Made by a program: the position numbers and the translations under genes | Source: B18-G4 sp032250805 | Lineage (GTDB): Bacteria; Bacteroidota; Bacteroidia; Bacteroidales; B18-G4 | Direction: 5' to 3' | Assembly (NCBI GenBank): GCA_032250805.1 | Contig: JAVVEM010000008.1 | Span: 39,773-103,772, forward strand | Length of the DNA stretch: 64,000 nucleotides | Part shown: in pieces, positions 25,384 through 34,210 of the stretch | Position numbering within the stretch: the stretch's first letter is position 1 | Layout: every line of letters begins with the position of its first letter | Notes under the pieces: generated by a model | What the model saw: the letters and a program-made list of their open reading frames with translations, nothing else | Databases searched by the model: none | What the model was told of the DNA's origin: nothing

Positions 25384-26631
25384 TTAAAAGCAATAGCTTA
25401 AATTAATGTGTCCCCATTGGTGATGCCTGGCATCCCTGAATTCGGGACTGGTATAAAAATGTTCGTAGCTTATTCCGATCTGCCGGTAAGCAAAATAAAA
25501 ACCTATACTGGCTTGTAAAACAAGCCGTTTAATATCACTGGCAGGTATTGTGTAATTGTTGTTCCGGTTAAATGGTCCGCCCTGCAGAGTTGCATCATAA
25601 AAAATGGCTCTTAAGCGGGTACCTGCCATGATCCCATATTGCAAATGTAATGCATTTCTGCCTTCCAATGAACCCGGTTTTGCCAGTGCCGGCATGCTGA
25701 AATACGAATTTAATTTTCCGGCCCTGAGCCTCAGTCCTGCGCCAAGGTTGTCGTACAGCGTGCCAATCCGGGCATCTGCAAAAATGTTCAAATCAAAGTA
25801 TTGCGGGTTAATCAATCCTTTTTCAAATACTGCCGTATAGTTTAATACAAGGTCGTTCTGTATCTGGTTTTGCCATCCTACGGGTTCAATATTGTGTATT
25901 TGCGATTGCACCAGTCCACCCAGCGAACCCGGTCCCATGAGTCCAATCACGATCTCCGAATACTGCCGGTATTTCTTTTTGTTGCTGAGTGTATTCTTCG
26001 AATGCCCGATATACAGGTAGGCCGCAAAGGGCCTGTCGCCATCTATTACTGATATGGTGTCGGGATTGGTTGGTGTGTACATGTTTTGCACAACTGTAAT
26101 TCCGTGGTAATTCATCGACTCTCTGCGGTACGGGAGCATTGGCCAGGCAAAGGGCGAAGCGGAAAATATTGGTGCTACCATCTCAAAGCGGATGCCATTG
26201 GTGTAATAATAATCGGTATTGCTGAAAATATCGTTGTCGAAGTTTATGCCAAAATAAGAGTTGGTACTGATATAGTTAACGGCATAAAAGGCCTTTTCTA
26301 TCGAGTCGATCCTGCTAAGACTTATTTCTTCTGCCTGGAGCAATATCTTTCCCGGAGCCCTCACAGCTATTCCGCTAATGGTGTCGCGTACAGGCCGGGG
26401 TTGTGGGTTTTGCATAATATCCTCAGGTATTTTCGGGTATACTTCTTCTTTAACCGGCGGCAATGGAATGGCCAACCAATAGTCAGGAACCTGCGGTGGC
26501 GACCATTGGGGAGCATCCGGCCCTTGTAGCCCTGCTGATGGTTTTTTTATTTCATTTTCGGGTTGGGTGTTGTCGCATGATGCAAGCAACAACATAAACA
26601 ATAGCAGGTATTTAATACAATTGGTTTGCAA
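25384..26631 (-). CDS. lpxR: LpxR-like outer-membrane lipid A 3'-O-deacylase with lipoprotein anchor
   Basis: The 415-residue protein has a DUF2219/LpxR barrel from about residue 125 to the end. The catalytic block FDNDIFSNTDYYYTNG (N133, D134, T144) and QIHN followed by GWQNQI (H246) match the Asn, Asp and His residues of Salmonella LpxR. The predicted reaction is calcium-dependent removal of the 3'-acyloxyacyl chain of lipid A in the outer membrane. Unlike typical LpxR, the N-terminus is a lipoprotein signal (LLLASC, C19) followed by about 100 residues of proline-rich linker. The only start that keeps the signal is TTG at 26631. The protein ends in an aromatic-flanked LSYCF, as barrel proteins do. 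Confidence 0.78.
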   Translation of the reverse strand: MQTNCIKYLLLFMLLLASCDNTQPENEIKKPSAGLQGPDAPQWSPPQVPDYWLAIPLPPVKEEVYPKIPEDIMQNPQPRPVRDTISGIAVRAPGKILLQAEEISLSRIDSIEKAFYAVNYISTNSYFGINFDNDIFSNTDYYYTNGIRFEMVAPIFSASPFAWPMLPYRRESMNYHGITVVQNMYTPTNPDTISVIDGDRPFAAYLYIGHSKNTLSNKKKYRQYSEIVIGLMGPGSLGGLVQSQIHNIEPVGWQNQIQNDLVLNYTAVFEKGLINPQYFDLNIFADARIGTLYDNLGAGLRLRAGKLNSYFSMPALAKPGSLEGRNALHLQYGIMAGTRLRAIFYDATLQGGPFNRNNNYTIPASDIKRLVLQASIGFYFAYRQIGISYEHFYTSPEFRDARHHQWGHINLSYCF

Positions 26632-26723
26632 TATAATGATCCTGTCCGGGCCATTCTTCTGATTATTTTCCCGGGGGGATGAACGGCTTGTCGCAAAATT
26701 AAGGCTTTTCGCCGATGCACCGC

Positions 26724-29144
26724 TCAGAATATTTTAGGATATTTGGCAGGGTTCACATCGTGCATAATATTGTATACCGAGTCAAACACATCTTCAGCAT
26801 TCGGATTTGAAAAATAGTCGCCATCCGTGCTGTATGCGGCCCTGTGAGCATGGGCCGTAAGCGTTGCCGGGCCGGCATCGAGGTAGAAGAAAGCTTTTTG
26901 TTCTTCCAACACCTTTTGCATCATGTATGCTGTAGCGCCTCCGGGAACATCTTCGTCGAAAAACAGCACCTTATTTGTTTTTTTAATGGAATCGAGGATC
27001 GTATGGTTGACATCGAACGGCAGAAGGCTCTGCACGTCGATAAGTTCAACATCGATATCGAAATCTTTCAGTTGTTTAACGGCATCCTCTGCAATCCTTA
27101 CACACGAACCATAAGTTACAAGGGTAATATCTGCACCCGACTTTAAAATTTCGGGCCGGCCCACTGCAACTTTGAATTTTCCAAGGTTCGAAGGCAGTTT
27201 TTCGCGTAGCCGGTAGGCATTGAGCGGCTCTATGATCAGGGCAGGCTCGTCAGATTCCAGCATGGTATTGTAAAAGCCTGCGGCTTGTGTAAGGTTTCGG
27301 GGCACCAGCACATGCACACCCCTGATGGAGTTGATCACCATGCTGAGCGGTGAGCCGGAATGCCAGATTCCCTCCAGCCTGTGCCCGCGCGTACTGATGA
27401 TCATGGGCGCTTTTTGCTGTCCTTTTGTCCGGTAGCGAACCGTGGCAAGGTCATCGCTGAGTACCTGCAGGCCATAAAGCAGGTAGTCGAAATACTGTAT
27501 CTCTGCCAGCGGGCGCAGGCCCCTCATGGCCATTCCCAGGCCCTGGCCTAAGATGGTGGCTTCCCTGATGCCGGTATCGAACACACGCAGCTCGCCATAT
27601 TTTTTCTGCAGGCCTTCCATGGTTTGGTTTACGCCACCGATCCTGCCAACATCCTCACCGAAGGCACATACCAGGGGGTTGTGTTCAAAAATATGATTGA
27701 AATTTTTCTGGATGATCTCCCTTCCGGGGATCTTTGGCGCGTCGTCTGCATATTCGGGAGCTACGGCTTTTACTTTGATGGCAGCCTGGTCCGATTCGCT
27801 CCAGAGGTGATCGTTATAGGCATTTTCATTCTCCCTGGAAACCTTGTCACGCCAGGCCATCACATTTTCTTTGAGCGAGTTTTGCGGGTTGCTGCATGAG
27901 TCGCAGATCAAACGCAGGATTTTTTTCCCCGACGACATAATATCTTTCCAGATGGGCTCGCCCACCATGCTCAACTCTTCTTTTATTGCATTTATTTTAC
28001 TTGTTTTGGCACAGTTGCAGGTGCTGATGTCGACCATGCGCAAAAAATCATCCCTCTTTTCTGAAAGCGGTTTCTGGAAGTGGGCCCATGCATTTTTTTT
28101 GGCTTCTTTGGCGCGTTTTGCAGCTTCTTTTTCAATTTTTTCGAGTTCTTCGGCTGTGGCTATTTCTTCACCGATCATCCATTCGCGCATCTTTGTTATA
28201 CCGTCATGGGCCTTCTCCCATTCAAGCCTTTCAGGGCTTTTATACCTTTCGTGCGATCCGGAAGTGGAATGGCCCTGGGGCTGCGTGAGCTCATCAACAT
28301 GGAAGATTACAGGTACATGTTTTTCCCTGCAGTATGCGATACCTTCATCGTAGGCATTTATCAGGGCAGGATAATCCCATCCCTTAAGTTTGTAGATGCG
28401 GAAACCCCTGGCCTTTTTTGTTTCTTCAAAGCCTTTAAGGATCTCCGAGATGCTGTTTTTGGTGGTCTGATATTCGCGCGGCACCGATATTCCCCATCCA
28501 TCATCCCATACCGATAACGCCATGGGAACCTGCATGACACCTGCAGCATTTATGCTTTCCCAGAATATGCCTTCTGAGGTGCTGGCATCGCCAATGGTAC
28601 CAAAGGCCACTTCATTGCCTTTTACAGAAAACTTGCTGAATTCTTTCAGGGCCGGATTGTTGCGATAGTGTTTTGAGGCAAGTGCGAGCCCCACCAGGCG
28701 TGGCATCTGCCCCGCAGTAGGGGAGATGTCGGCCGAAGAGTTTTTCTGTGCAGTAAGATCTTTCCAGTCACCCTTTTCGTCGAGACTTTGTGTAGCGAAA
28801 TGATTGTTCATCATCCGTCCGCCAGTGCCGGGATTGGCGTCAGGGTGGGTGTCGCCATATAATTGTGCGAAAAATTCTTCAAGCTTCATCATCCCCGCGG
28901 CAAGCATAAAGGTTTGGTCGCGATAATAACCCGAGCGCCAGTCACCTTCTTTAAATGCCCTGGCCATAGCCAGTTGGGGTACTTCTTTTCCATCCCCGAA
29001 AATGCCGAACTTTGCTTTGCCGGAAAGCACTTCACGCCTGCCAAGGAGGCTGGCCTGCCTGCTCTCGCAGGCAATGCGATAATCGCTGAGTATATCTTCT
29101 TTTGATAAAGATATGTGAGGTGCTTTGGTTTTTACGTTACCCAT
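26724..29144 (-). CDS. Fused 2-oxoacid dehydrogenase E1 alpha-beta subunit
   Basis: The 806-residue protein joins an E1 alpha part (about 1-400) and an E1 beta part (about 470-800). The alpha part has the thiamine-diphosphate motif GD(A)...N (G185-D186 to N199, IGDASTSEGIFWESINAAG). The beta part has CAFGEDVGRIGGVN, EIQYFDYLLYGLQ and ALIIEPLNAYRLREKLP. This layout is typical of branched-chain or pyruvate dehydrogenase E1 in Bacteroidota. It decarboxylates a 2-oxoacid and passes the acyl group to E2 lipoate. E2 and E3 are not in the window. I chose ATG 29144 (MGNVKTKAPH); 29174 would add 10 residues. Confidence 0.92.
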   Translation of the reverse strand: MGNVKTKAPHISLSKEDILSDYRIACESRQASLLGRREVLSGKAKFGIFGDGKEVPQLAMARAFKEGDWRSGYYRDQTFMLAAGMMKLEEFFAQLYGDTHPDANPGTGGRMMNNHFATQSLDEKGDWKDLTAQKNSSADISPTAGQMPRLVGLALASKHYRNNPALKEFSKFSVKGNEVAFGTIGDASTSEGIFWESINAAGVMQVPMALSVWDDGWGISVPREYQTTKNSISEILKGFEETKKARGFRIYKLKGWDYPALINAYDEGIAYCREKHVPVIFHVDELTQPQGHSTSGSHERYKSPERLEWEKAHDGITKMREWMIGEEIATAEELEKIEKEAAKRAKEAKKNAWAHFQKPLSEKRDDFLRMVDISTCNCAKTSKINAIKEELSMVGEPIWKDIMSSGKKILRLICDSCSNPQNSLKENVMAWRDKVSRENENAYNDHLWSESDQAAIKVKAVAPEYADDAPKIPGREIIQKNFNHIFEHNPLVCAFGEDVGRIGGVNQTMEGLQKKYGELRVFDTGIREATILGQGLGMAMRGLRPLAEIQYFDYLLYGLQVLSDDLATVRYRTKGQQKAPMIISTRGHRLEGIWHSGSPLSMVINSIRGVHVLVPRNLTQAAGFYNTMLESDEPALIIEPLNAYRLREKLPSNLGKFKVAVGRPEILKSGADITLVTYGSCVRIAEDAVKQLKDFDIDVELIDVQSLLPFDVNHTILDSIKKTNKVLFFDEDVPGGATAYMMQKVLEEQKAFFYLDAGPATLTAHAHRAAYSTDGDYFSNPNAEDVFDSVYNIMHDVNPAKYPKIF

Positions 29145-29171
29145 GTTATCTCTGTTTTCCAATGAGAATAA

Positions 29172-29179
29172 CAAAAATA
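29172..29179 (-). promoter_or_regulatory. -7 element TATTTTTG upstream of the E1 gene
   Basis: On the minus strand TATTTTTG fits TAnnTTTG and ends 27 bp before ATG 29144. It overlaps the alternative longer start (29174), which supports the shorter protein. Confidence 0.4.
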
Positions 29180-29228
29180 ACCAAAAATGGTTTATAATAG
29201 AAGAAAGAGGCCTGCCTTAAACCATCTG

Positions 29229-30911
29229 TTAAAGAAGAGCAGCGATCTGCATCACCACCGGCCGCAGCGCATGCTTCGCAGTACCTGCTTCTTTTAAATG
29301 TACGGGGCTGATAAAACCTTCCTCATCAGGATCGCGGAGGCCTTCTTCTGTCATGATCCAGGTTTTTCCCGCAAGTTTGTAAGGACTGTAACGACCCCAG
29401 TGCAGGATCTTGCGCATGTTCTTATCAATGCTTACATATTTTCCAACGGGGACTTCAACTTTAAGCCAGATATGCTGGGCGCGCCAGTTGCCCCGCTCAC
29501 CAAGTGTAAAATAAGGGTCGAGGATAAGTTTATTTTCTTCCTGAGTGAAATGCCAGAGGGTTTCAGAGGCCTTTTCGCGGGCCAGGCGCGTTGAACGGCC
29601 CCGTGCAGTGGTGACCCGGGAAACTTCAAAATAATCTTCTCCGGCCTTGTGGATGTCAACATCAATTTGCCCGTAAAACTGTCCATCTTCCGTTATAACC
29701 AGATGGACATCATCCGCATTAATATAATCATATGATCCGTAAAGCAGTTCATCCTGAAACTCATCATTCACAGTCAGGTAAAGGGTGTCGTTTGCGGGTT
29801 GTTCTATCTGTATGTTGTCGCTTACTGTTGCCGACTGCCGGTATTCGCGCACTACCCTGAAAGAAAAGAATAAGGTAATGATGAGGCCAACAAGCCATAA
29901 ATTAAGGGCCGTGATGCCAATATACCTGATCCGGTCAATGCCGAATATCATACGAAAGGCATTATACATGAGCATGAGCAGTGGAATGCCAAGGAAGAAG
30001 ATAAGTCCCAGTTTGAGTATGGCTGTACCGCCGGCAGAAATGGGCAATAATCCAAAGAAATCTGTGAGAGGCATCAGCATGACTTCGTGATTATCAAGAA
30101 TAAAGGGACCTCCCCAGCCAAAAAGGGCAAAAAGAAAGGCAATGGCCAGTCCGATACCTGTGATCAGCAGTGCGATCCCAATGATGATCACAATTATTTT
30201 TGCCACAACCTGCAGCAAGGCGATGAACATTCCCAATATTTGCTCGAAAACATTTTCATCGCGGCTATTTTTTTTTTCAACCGTTTTCTTCGCCTGGTTT
30301 GTCAGATCGTTTATCTTATCCTTCAGATGTGAAACCTCGTCTTTTATTGATTTCTCTATATTGGAGATATTCACTTTTTCTCCCTTCATTTGAAGTTTTT
30401 CTGCAGTTGTGCGTGCCTCAGGCATGGCAATCCACAATACAACGTACACCAGCGCGCCTGATAACCAGATAAGTGTGAAGATGACAAATGCCAGTCTTAC
30501 CCATAAAACATCCACATTGAGGTAGGCTGCGAGTCCTGCGGCCACACCTCCCACAACTTTCCGGTCGGGATCGCGGTAAAGGCGCTTTGGCCCTTTGATA
30601 TCTTCATAGGAGGCGCTGCCGGCTGTTTCATTTTCAGCTTCGCTTTCTTCGCTTTCAAATTCGCCCGGATCGCCCATAAGCCTGATCACTTCGTTTACAT
30701 CATCAATATTGACCACCTGCTTGGCTTCAGTTATCCGTTCCTGCAGCAGTTCGGCGATGCGACCTTCAATATCGGCGATGATCTCATCCTTGCCCTGGGT
30801 GCCTGCAAAATGCCTCTTCAGAGTGTCAAAATAAACATTCAATTTGTCATAGGCATCTTCATCAATATGAAATATGATACCGCTGATATTAATTGTGAGT
30901 GTCTTTTTCAT
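29229..30911 (-). CDS. PspC-domain membrane protein
   Basis: The 560-residue protein has three parts. The N-terminal 90 residues look like a small cytoplasmic alpha/beta domain (TLTINISGIIFHIDEDAYDKL ... VIRLMGDPGEFE). A PspC domain follows at about 109-167 (RLYRDPDRKVVGGVAAGLA, with WVRLAF and WIAMPE). Then come several membrane helices (about 225-355) and a C-terminal beta-rich domain of about 190 residues. PspC proteins sense envelope stress; this long form is common in Bacteroidota and usually paired with a PadR repressor, as here (25 bp gap). The pair most likely forms a membrane-stress operon controlled by PadR. Confidence 0.9.
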   Translation of the reverse strand: MKKTLTINISGIIFHIDEDAYDKLNVYFDTLKRHFAGTQGKDEIIADIEGRIAELLQERITEAKQVVNIDDVNEVIRLMGDPGEFESEESEAENETAGSASYEDIKGPKRLYRDPDRKVVGGVAAGLAAYLNVDVLWVRLAFVIFTLIWLSGALVYVVLWIAMPEARTTAEKLQMKGEKVNISNIEKSIKDEVSHLKDKINDLTNQAKKTVEKKNSRDENVFEQILGMFIALLQVVAKIIVIIIGIALLITGIGLAIAFLFALFGWGGPFILDNHEVMLMPLTDFFGLLPISAGGTAILKLGLIFFLGIPLLMLMYNAFRMIFGIDRIRYIGITALNLWLVGLIITLFFSFRVVREYRQSATVSDNIQIEQPANDTLYLTVNDEFQDELLYGSYDYINADDVHLVITEDGQFYGQIDVDIHKAGEDYFEVSRVTTARGRSTRLAREKASETLWHFTQEENKLILDPYFTLGERGNWRAQHIWLKVEVPVGKYVSIDKNMRKILHWGRYSPYKLAGKTWIMTEEGLRDPDEEGFISPVHLKEAGTAKHALRPVVMQIAALL

Positions 30912-30936
30912 CGTATGTTTTTATATTCTGTGGTTT

Positions 30937-31272
30937 TTAACTTGCTTTTTTTATGGTGATCGTGTCGACAGCTTTTACCAGGTCCTGCCAACTCATGTTC
31001 AGGTCGTTCAAAACTTTTGTTCCGATCTCTGTCATGGTGTAATACTTCCGCGGAGGCCCTGATTTTGACTCTTCCCAGCGGTATTTTAACAGGCCGTCGT
31101 TTTTGAGCCTTGTGAGCAGGGGATATAAGGTTCCCTCCACAACGATAAGTTTTGCTTCTTTGAGCTTCTCAAGTATATCGGAGGCATAAGCATCCTGCTC
31201 TGCTATGATGCTAAGGATACATAATTCCAGTACCCCTTTCCGCATTTGCGCTTTTGTCTTTTCTAAGTTCAT
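30937..31272 (-). CDS. PadR-family transcriptional regulator
   Basis: The 111-residue protein has the PadR winged helix: KGVLELCILSIIAEQDAYASDILE, TLYPLLTRLKNDGLL, and the wing GPPRKYYTMTEIGTKVLNDL. It lacks a long C-terminal dimerisation helix, as in the short PadR group (PF03551-type). I chose ATG 31272 (MNLEKTKAQMRK); the longer opening at 31332 would run through the operator palindrome and promoter. It is the first gene of the PadR-PspC operon and probably represses it. Confidence 0.93.
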   Translation of the reverse strand: MNLEKTKAQMRKGVLELCILSIIAEQDAYASDILEKLKEAKLIVVEGTLYPLLTRLKNDGLLKYRWEESKSGPPRKYYTMTEIGTKVLNDLNMSWQDLVKAVDTITIKKAS

Positions 31273-31276
31273 GCCG

Positions 31277-31284
31277 CAAATATA
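31277..31284 (-). promoter_or_regulatory. -7 element TATATTTG of the padR-pspC operon
   Basis: On the minus strand TATATTTG fits TAnnTTTG exactly and lies only 4 bp before ATG 31272, so the message should be leaderless or nearly so. The palindrome at 31298-31318 covers the region where the -33 element would lie. Confidence 0.5.
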
Positions 31285-31297
31285 ATACAAAATATTA

Positions 31298-31318
31298 GTA
31301 CTATGCAATGCAAAGTAC
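31298..31318. promoter_or_regulatory. 21-bp palindromic operator, probably for the PadR regulator
   Basis: The 21 bases form a near-perfect palindrome: GTACT-w-TGCA-w-TGCA-w-AGTAC, with arms GTACT/AGTAC and an inner TGCA-w-TGCA core. Only the symmetrical positions 6 and 16 depart from perfect pairing. It sits 13 bp upstream of the -7 element, over the expected -33 region of padR-pspC. A dimeric repressor there would block RNA polymerase. PadR as the binder is inference from position. Confidence 0.6.
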
Positions 31319-31435
31319 CAAAATAATTTCAATAGTGGTTAATGCAAGATACTTTTAATATTTGTAATTTACAGTAATTCAGATTATTAATTTGTTATTT
31401 AGATTGAAAATAAATTACATTTACAGCTTTTATTG

Positions 31436-32743
31436 TTATTTCAGGGCCGAAAAGATGGCTTTTGGTGCATAGAGGGTCATGATGACGCCCCTTGCCAGCA
31501 TAAAAATCATCAGGGCGAGCCAGAGGCCGTGGTTACCCATAGGAGGGATAAGAAGGTAGCTGAGGGGAAGGAAAACAAGCAGGCTGGCAATGATCATGGC
31601 ATTTCGCATGGCGGGAGTAGCGGTGCATCCGGTAAATATTCCATCCCATATAAATGCGGCAAAAGAAACCAGCGGTACCAGGGCCAGCCAGGGAAGAAAT
31701 GGCCTGGCACTGGCAATTACTCCCTGATTATTTGTTAAGATATAAAGAATGTAATCGCCGGCAGCAAGATAGGCCAGGCTGAACGGAATACTGATCATAA
31801 CGCCCCATATAAATATATAGCGGGTAAATTTCTTCAGGGCGGGGAGGTCTTTGGCCCCGAAAAACCTTCCTGCCAGCGATTCGGCAGCATAGGCAAAGCC
31901 ATCGAGGAAATAGGAAAACAGGAAGAGGAATTGCAGCATCATGGTATTTACCGCAAGGATATCGTCGCCCATCTTTGCCGAGCCTGTGGTAAAAAGCGAA
32001 AATGCCAGGATCAGCAATACTGTCCTGATCATAATATCGCGGTTAACCATGAAGAAACGCTTTAATGCAGCAAGTTGCATGATGGCCTGTATATTCCAGT
32101 ATTTGAGTATGTGGGTATTATACCTGAAAAAGATAATGAGTCCGCTGATAAATCCGATATACTGGGCGATCAGGGTACCCCAGGCTACACCGTCGGATTT
32201 CAATCCAAATCCATAAACGAACATATAGTTTGCACCCACGTTAACGAGGTTGATAAGTATGGCAAGGATCATGGGTATCCGGGCATTCTGCATCCCGAGG
32301 AACCACCCCATGAGCACATACAGGCCAAGGGTTGCGGGGGCTGCCCATATGCGAATGAAAAAATATTCTGACGCAAGCTGCTTAACCTCAGAACTGCTTT
32401 CGATCACTTTAAATATAAACCATTCCAGGGGCAGTTGCATGATAATGAGCAGGGCCCCGCCGGCCAGTGCTACCATTAAAGCTCTGGCAAAAATGAGGCT
32501 GCTTTCCTTTACATCGCTTGCTCCATATGCCTGAGCAGTGAAGCCGGTGGTGCCCATGCGGAGAAAACTGAATATGGCGTAGATAAAGTTAAATATCATC
32601 CCGCCCAGGGCAATGGCTCCGATATAGGCTTCGGGCGATGCATCGAGGTGCCCGAGAATGGCCAGATCGGCCATCCCCACCAGGGGAACGGTAATGTTGC
32701 TGATAATGTTCGGAATGGCCAGCCTGAGAATGGATCTGTTCAC
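31436..32743 (-). CDS. MATE-family efflux transporter (DinF-type)
   Basis: The 435-residue protein has about 12 membrane helices in two homologous halves. The first half starts LRLAIPNIISNITVPLVGMADLAILGHL, and TTGFTAQAYGASD follows the loop between helices 2 and 3. These are MATE hallmarks, and the asparagine/aspartate-containing first helix is typical of the DinF/NorM-like groups. It should export cationic or amphipathic compounds by Na+ or H+ antiport across the inner membrane. Substrate is unknown. It is separated from the rubrerythrin gene by about 70 bp on the same strand. Confidence 0.92.
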   Translation of the reverse strand: MNRSILRLAIPNIISNITVPLVGMADLAILGHLDASPEAYIGAIALGGMIFNFIYAIFSFLRMGTTGFTAQAYGASDVKESSLIFARALMVALAGGALLIIMQLPLEWFIFKVIESSSEVKQLASEYFFIRIWAAPATLGLYVLMGWFLGMQNARIPMILAILINLVNVGANYMFVYGFGLKSDGVAWGTLIAQYIGFISGLIIFFRYNTHILKYWNIQAIMQLAALKRFFMVNRDIMIRTVLLILAFSLFTTGSAKMGDDILAVNTMMLQFLFLFSYFLDGFAYAAESLAGRFFGAKDLPALKKFTRYIFIWGVMISIPFSLAYLAAGDYILYILTNNQGVIASARPFLPWLALVPLVSFAAFIWDGIFTGCTATPAMRNAMIIASLLVFLPLSYLLIPPMGNHGLWLALMIFMLARGVIMTLYAPKAIFSALK

Positions 32744-32812
32744 GACATGGAAATTTCAGGCGAAAATAAAACTTTTTGGATACGGTATATTGGTTCAGGG
32801 TACCGGCCTGTG

Positions 32813-33394
32813 TTAATAATTTTCAGCCTTTTCCTCATAATAGGCTTGCGGATGTGCACAAACCGGGCATTTTTCCGGTGCTTTGGTACTAAAATGCACA
32901 TGGCCGCACTTGCGGCAGAACCAGGCAATCTTCTCATCGCGAAGGAAAGCCCGGCCTTCTTCAACGCTCTGTAAAAGTTTCAAGAAGCGTGCTTCATGAT
33001 CGGCTTCGATTTTGGCGATCATCCTGAATATTGCGGCGATCTTCTTAAAGCCTTCCGCTGTAGCCACCTGGGCAAACTCAGGATAGAGCTTTGTCCATTC
33101 TTCGTTTTCGCCCATCGCCGCAGCTTTCAGGTTTTCCTCAGTCGTTCCGATCACGCCGGCCGGATAGGCAGCGGTGATCTCCACATCGCCCCCCTCCAGG
33201 AATTTGAAAAATATCTTGGCATGTTGCTCCTCGTTCATGGCAGTTTCCATAAACAATGCCGAAATTTGCTCATAACCGTCCTTTTTGGCTTGCTTCGCAA
33301 AGAATGTATAACGGTTCTTTGCCTGCGATTCACCTGCAAAAGCTTTCAACAGGTTTTTTTCGGTTTGGGTTCCTTTAATGCTGCTCATATTCAT
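32813..33394 (-). CDS. Rubrerythrin
   Basis: The 193-residue protein has a ferritin-like di-iron domain and a C-terminal rubredoxin-like domain. Diiron ligands are visible as E22 (AFAGESQAKNRY), E55/E56 and H58 (NEEQHAK), E97, E130 and H133 (KIEADHEARF). The rubredoxin site is C160-x2-C163 and C176-x2-C179. It reduces hydrogen peroxide to water using electrons from rubredoxin-like donors, protecting anaerobes from oxygen. The gene lies 16 bp after the flavin reductase-rubredoxin gene, its likely electron donor. The start MNMSSIKGTQ (33394) fits the family; M16 (33388) is also possible. Confidence 0.95.
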   Translation of the reverse strand: MNMSSIKGTQTEKNLLKAFAGESQAKNRYTFFAKQAKKDGYEQISALFMETAMNEEQHAKIFFKFLEGGDVEITAAYPAGVIGTTEENLKAAAMGENEEWTKLYPEFAQVATAEGFKKIAAIFRMIAKIEADHEARFLKLLQSVEEGRAFLRDEKIAWFCRKCGHVHFSTKAPEKCPVCAHPQAYYEEKAENY

Positions 33395-33410
33395 TTTATT
33401 AATTTGTTTG

Positions 33411-34118
33411 CTAATCCATTTCTTTGAATTCACTTTTTCCTACACCGCATACCGGACATGTCCAGTCATCGGGAAGGTCATCAAATGATGTTCCTGGGGG
33501 GATATTTTTGGGTGCGTCACCTTCTTCAGGATCATACATATAACCACAAACGAGGCACTGGAATTTTTTCAGCTTTCCTTCGGCAAGGATTTCTGTTTCA
33601 GCCAGTTTTGATTTATCGGTATAGGTGGGCGCATTTTCGGGCGACAGGCCTTTGATCACATCCCTGTAGTATGCATAGGTAAGGGGCAAGGCTTTATCGA
33701 TGAGTACCTGTGCGTCGACGGCCTCGCCGATAAATAAAATATGTGAACCTGTATCAATTTCCGTATCCACCTTGCAATCGATATAGGCGATGGCCTTATC
33801 AAGCACGATCGGGGCTCCCGAAACACCTGTTTTGTAATTACAGCTGCTGAACTTATCCATCTCTCGTCCGGAATTAAACCCCCAGGGGCCCATAAATTTA
33901 AGGTCGACATCCTGCTGAAGCACTGATATCGAAAACACCCTGCTCTTCCTGATGTAGTCTGTGGTCAGGTTGTCTTTATGTGTGGCAATAGCAAAGCGCG
34001 GCGGTTCGGCCGAAACCTGGAAGACGGTGTTTGAGATATGGCCGTTTAGTTTTTCCCCGTCAGTGGAACTGACAATATACAGGCCATATGTAACTTTGAA
34101 AAATGACTGAATATCCAT
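33411..34118 (-). CDS. Flavin reductase-rubredoxin fusion (high-molecular-weight rubredoxin, Hrb type)
   Basis: The 235-residue protein has a flavin reductase-like FMN-binding domain (about 1-165; TYGLYIVSSTDGEKLNGHISNT region, YRDVIKGLSPENAPTY) and a C-terminal rubredoxin (186-235) with CLVCGYMYDP and CPVCGVGKS (C188, C191, C221, C224). This is the architecture of the Moorella Hrb protein, which shuttles electrons from NAD(P)H to flavodiiron proteins or rubrerythrin. It lies directly upstream of rubrerythrin, in keeping with that role. No flavodiiron protein gene is in view, so rubrerythrin is the probable partner here. Confidence 0.93.
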   Translation of the reverse strand: MDIQSFFKVTYGLYIVSSTDGEKLNGHISNTVFQVSAEPPRFAIATHKDNLTTDYIRKSRVFSISVLQQDVDLKFMGPWGFNSGREMDKFSSCNYKTGVSGAPIVLDKAIAYIDCKVDTEIDTGSHILFIGEAVDAQVLIDKALPLTYAYYRDVIKGLSPENAPTYTDKSKLAETEILAEGKLKKFQCLVCGYMYDPEEGDAPKNIPPGTSFDDLPDDWTCPVCGVGKSEFKEMD

Positions 34119-34210
34119 TTACCCTCTTTTGAGGATAAATTTAGAGGTTTTTGTAAACCGGGCAAGATAGAATGAATATAAATTAAAAATCAGGCCCGCG
34201 CAAACAATTG

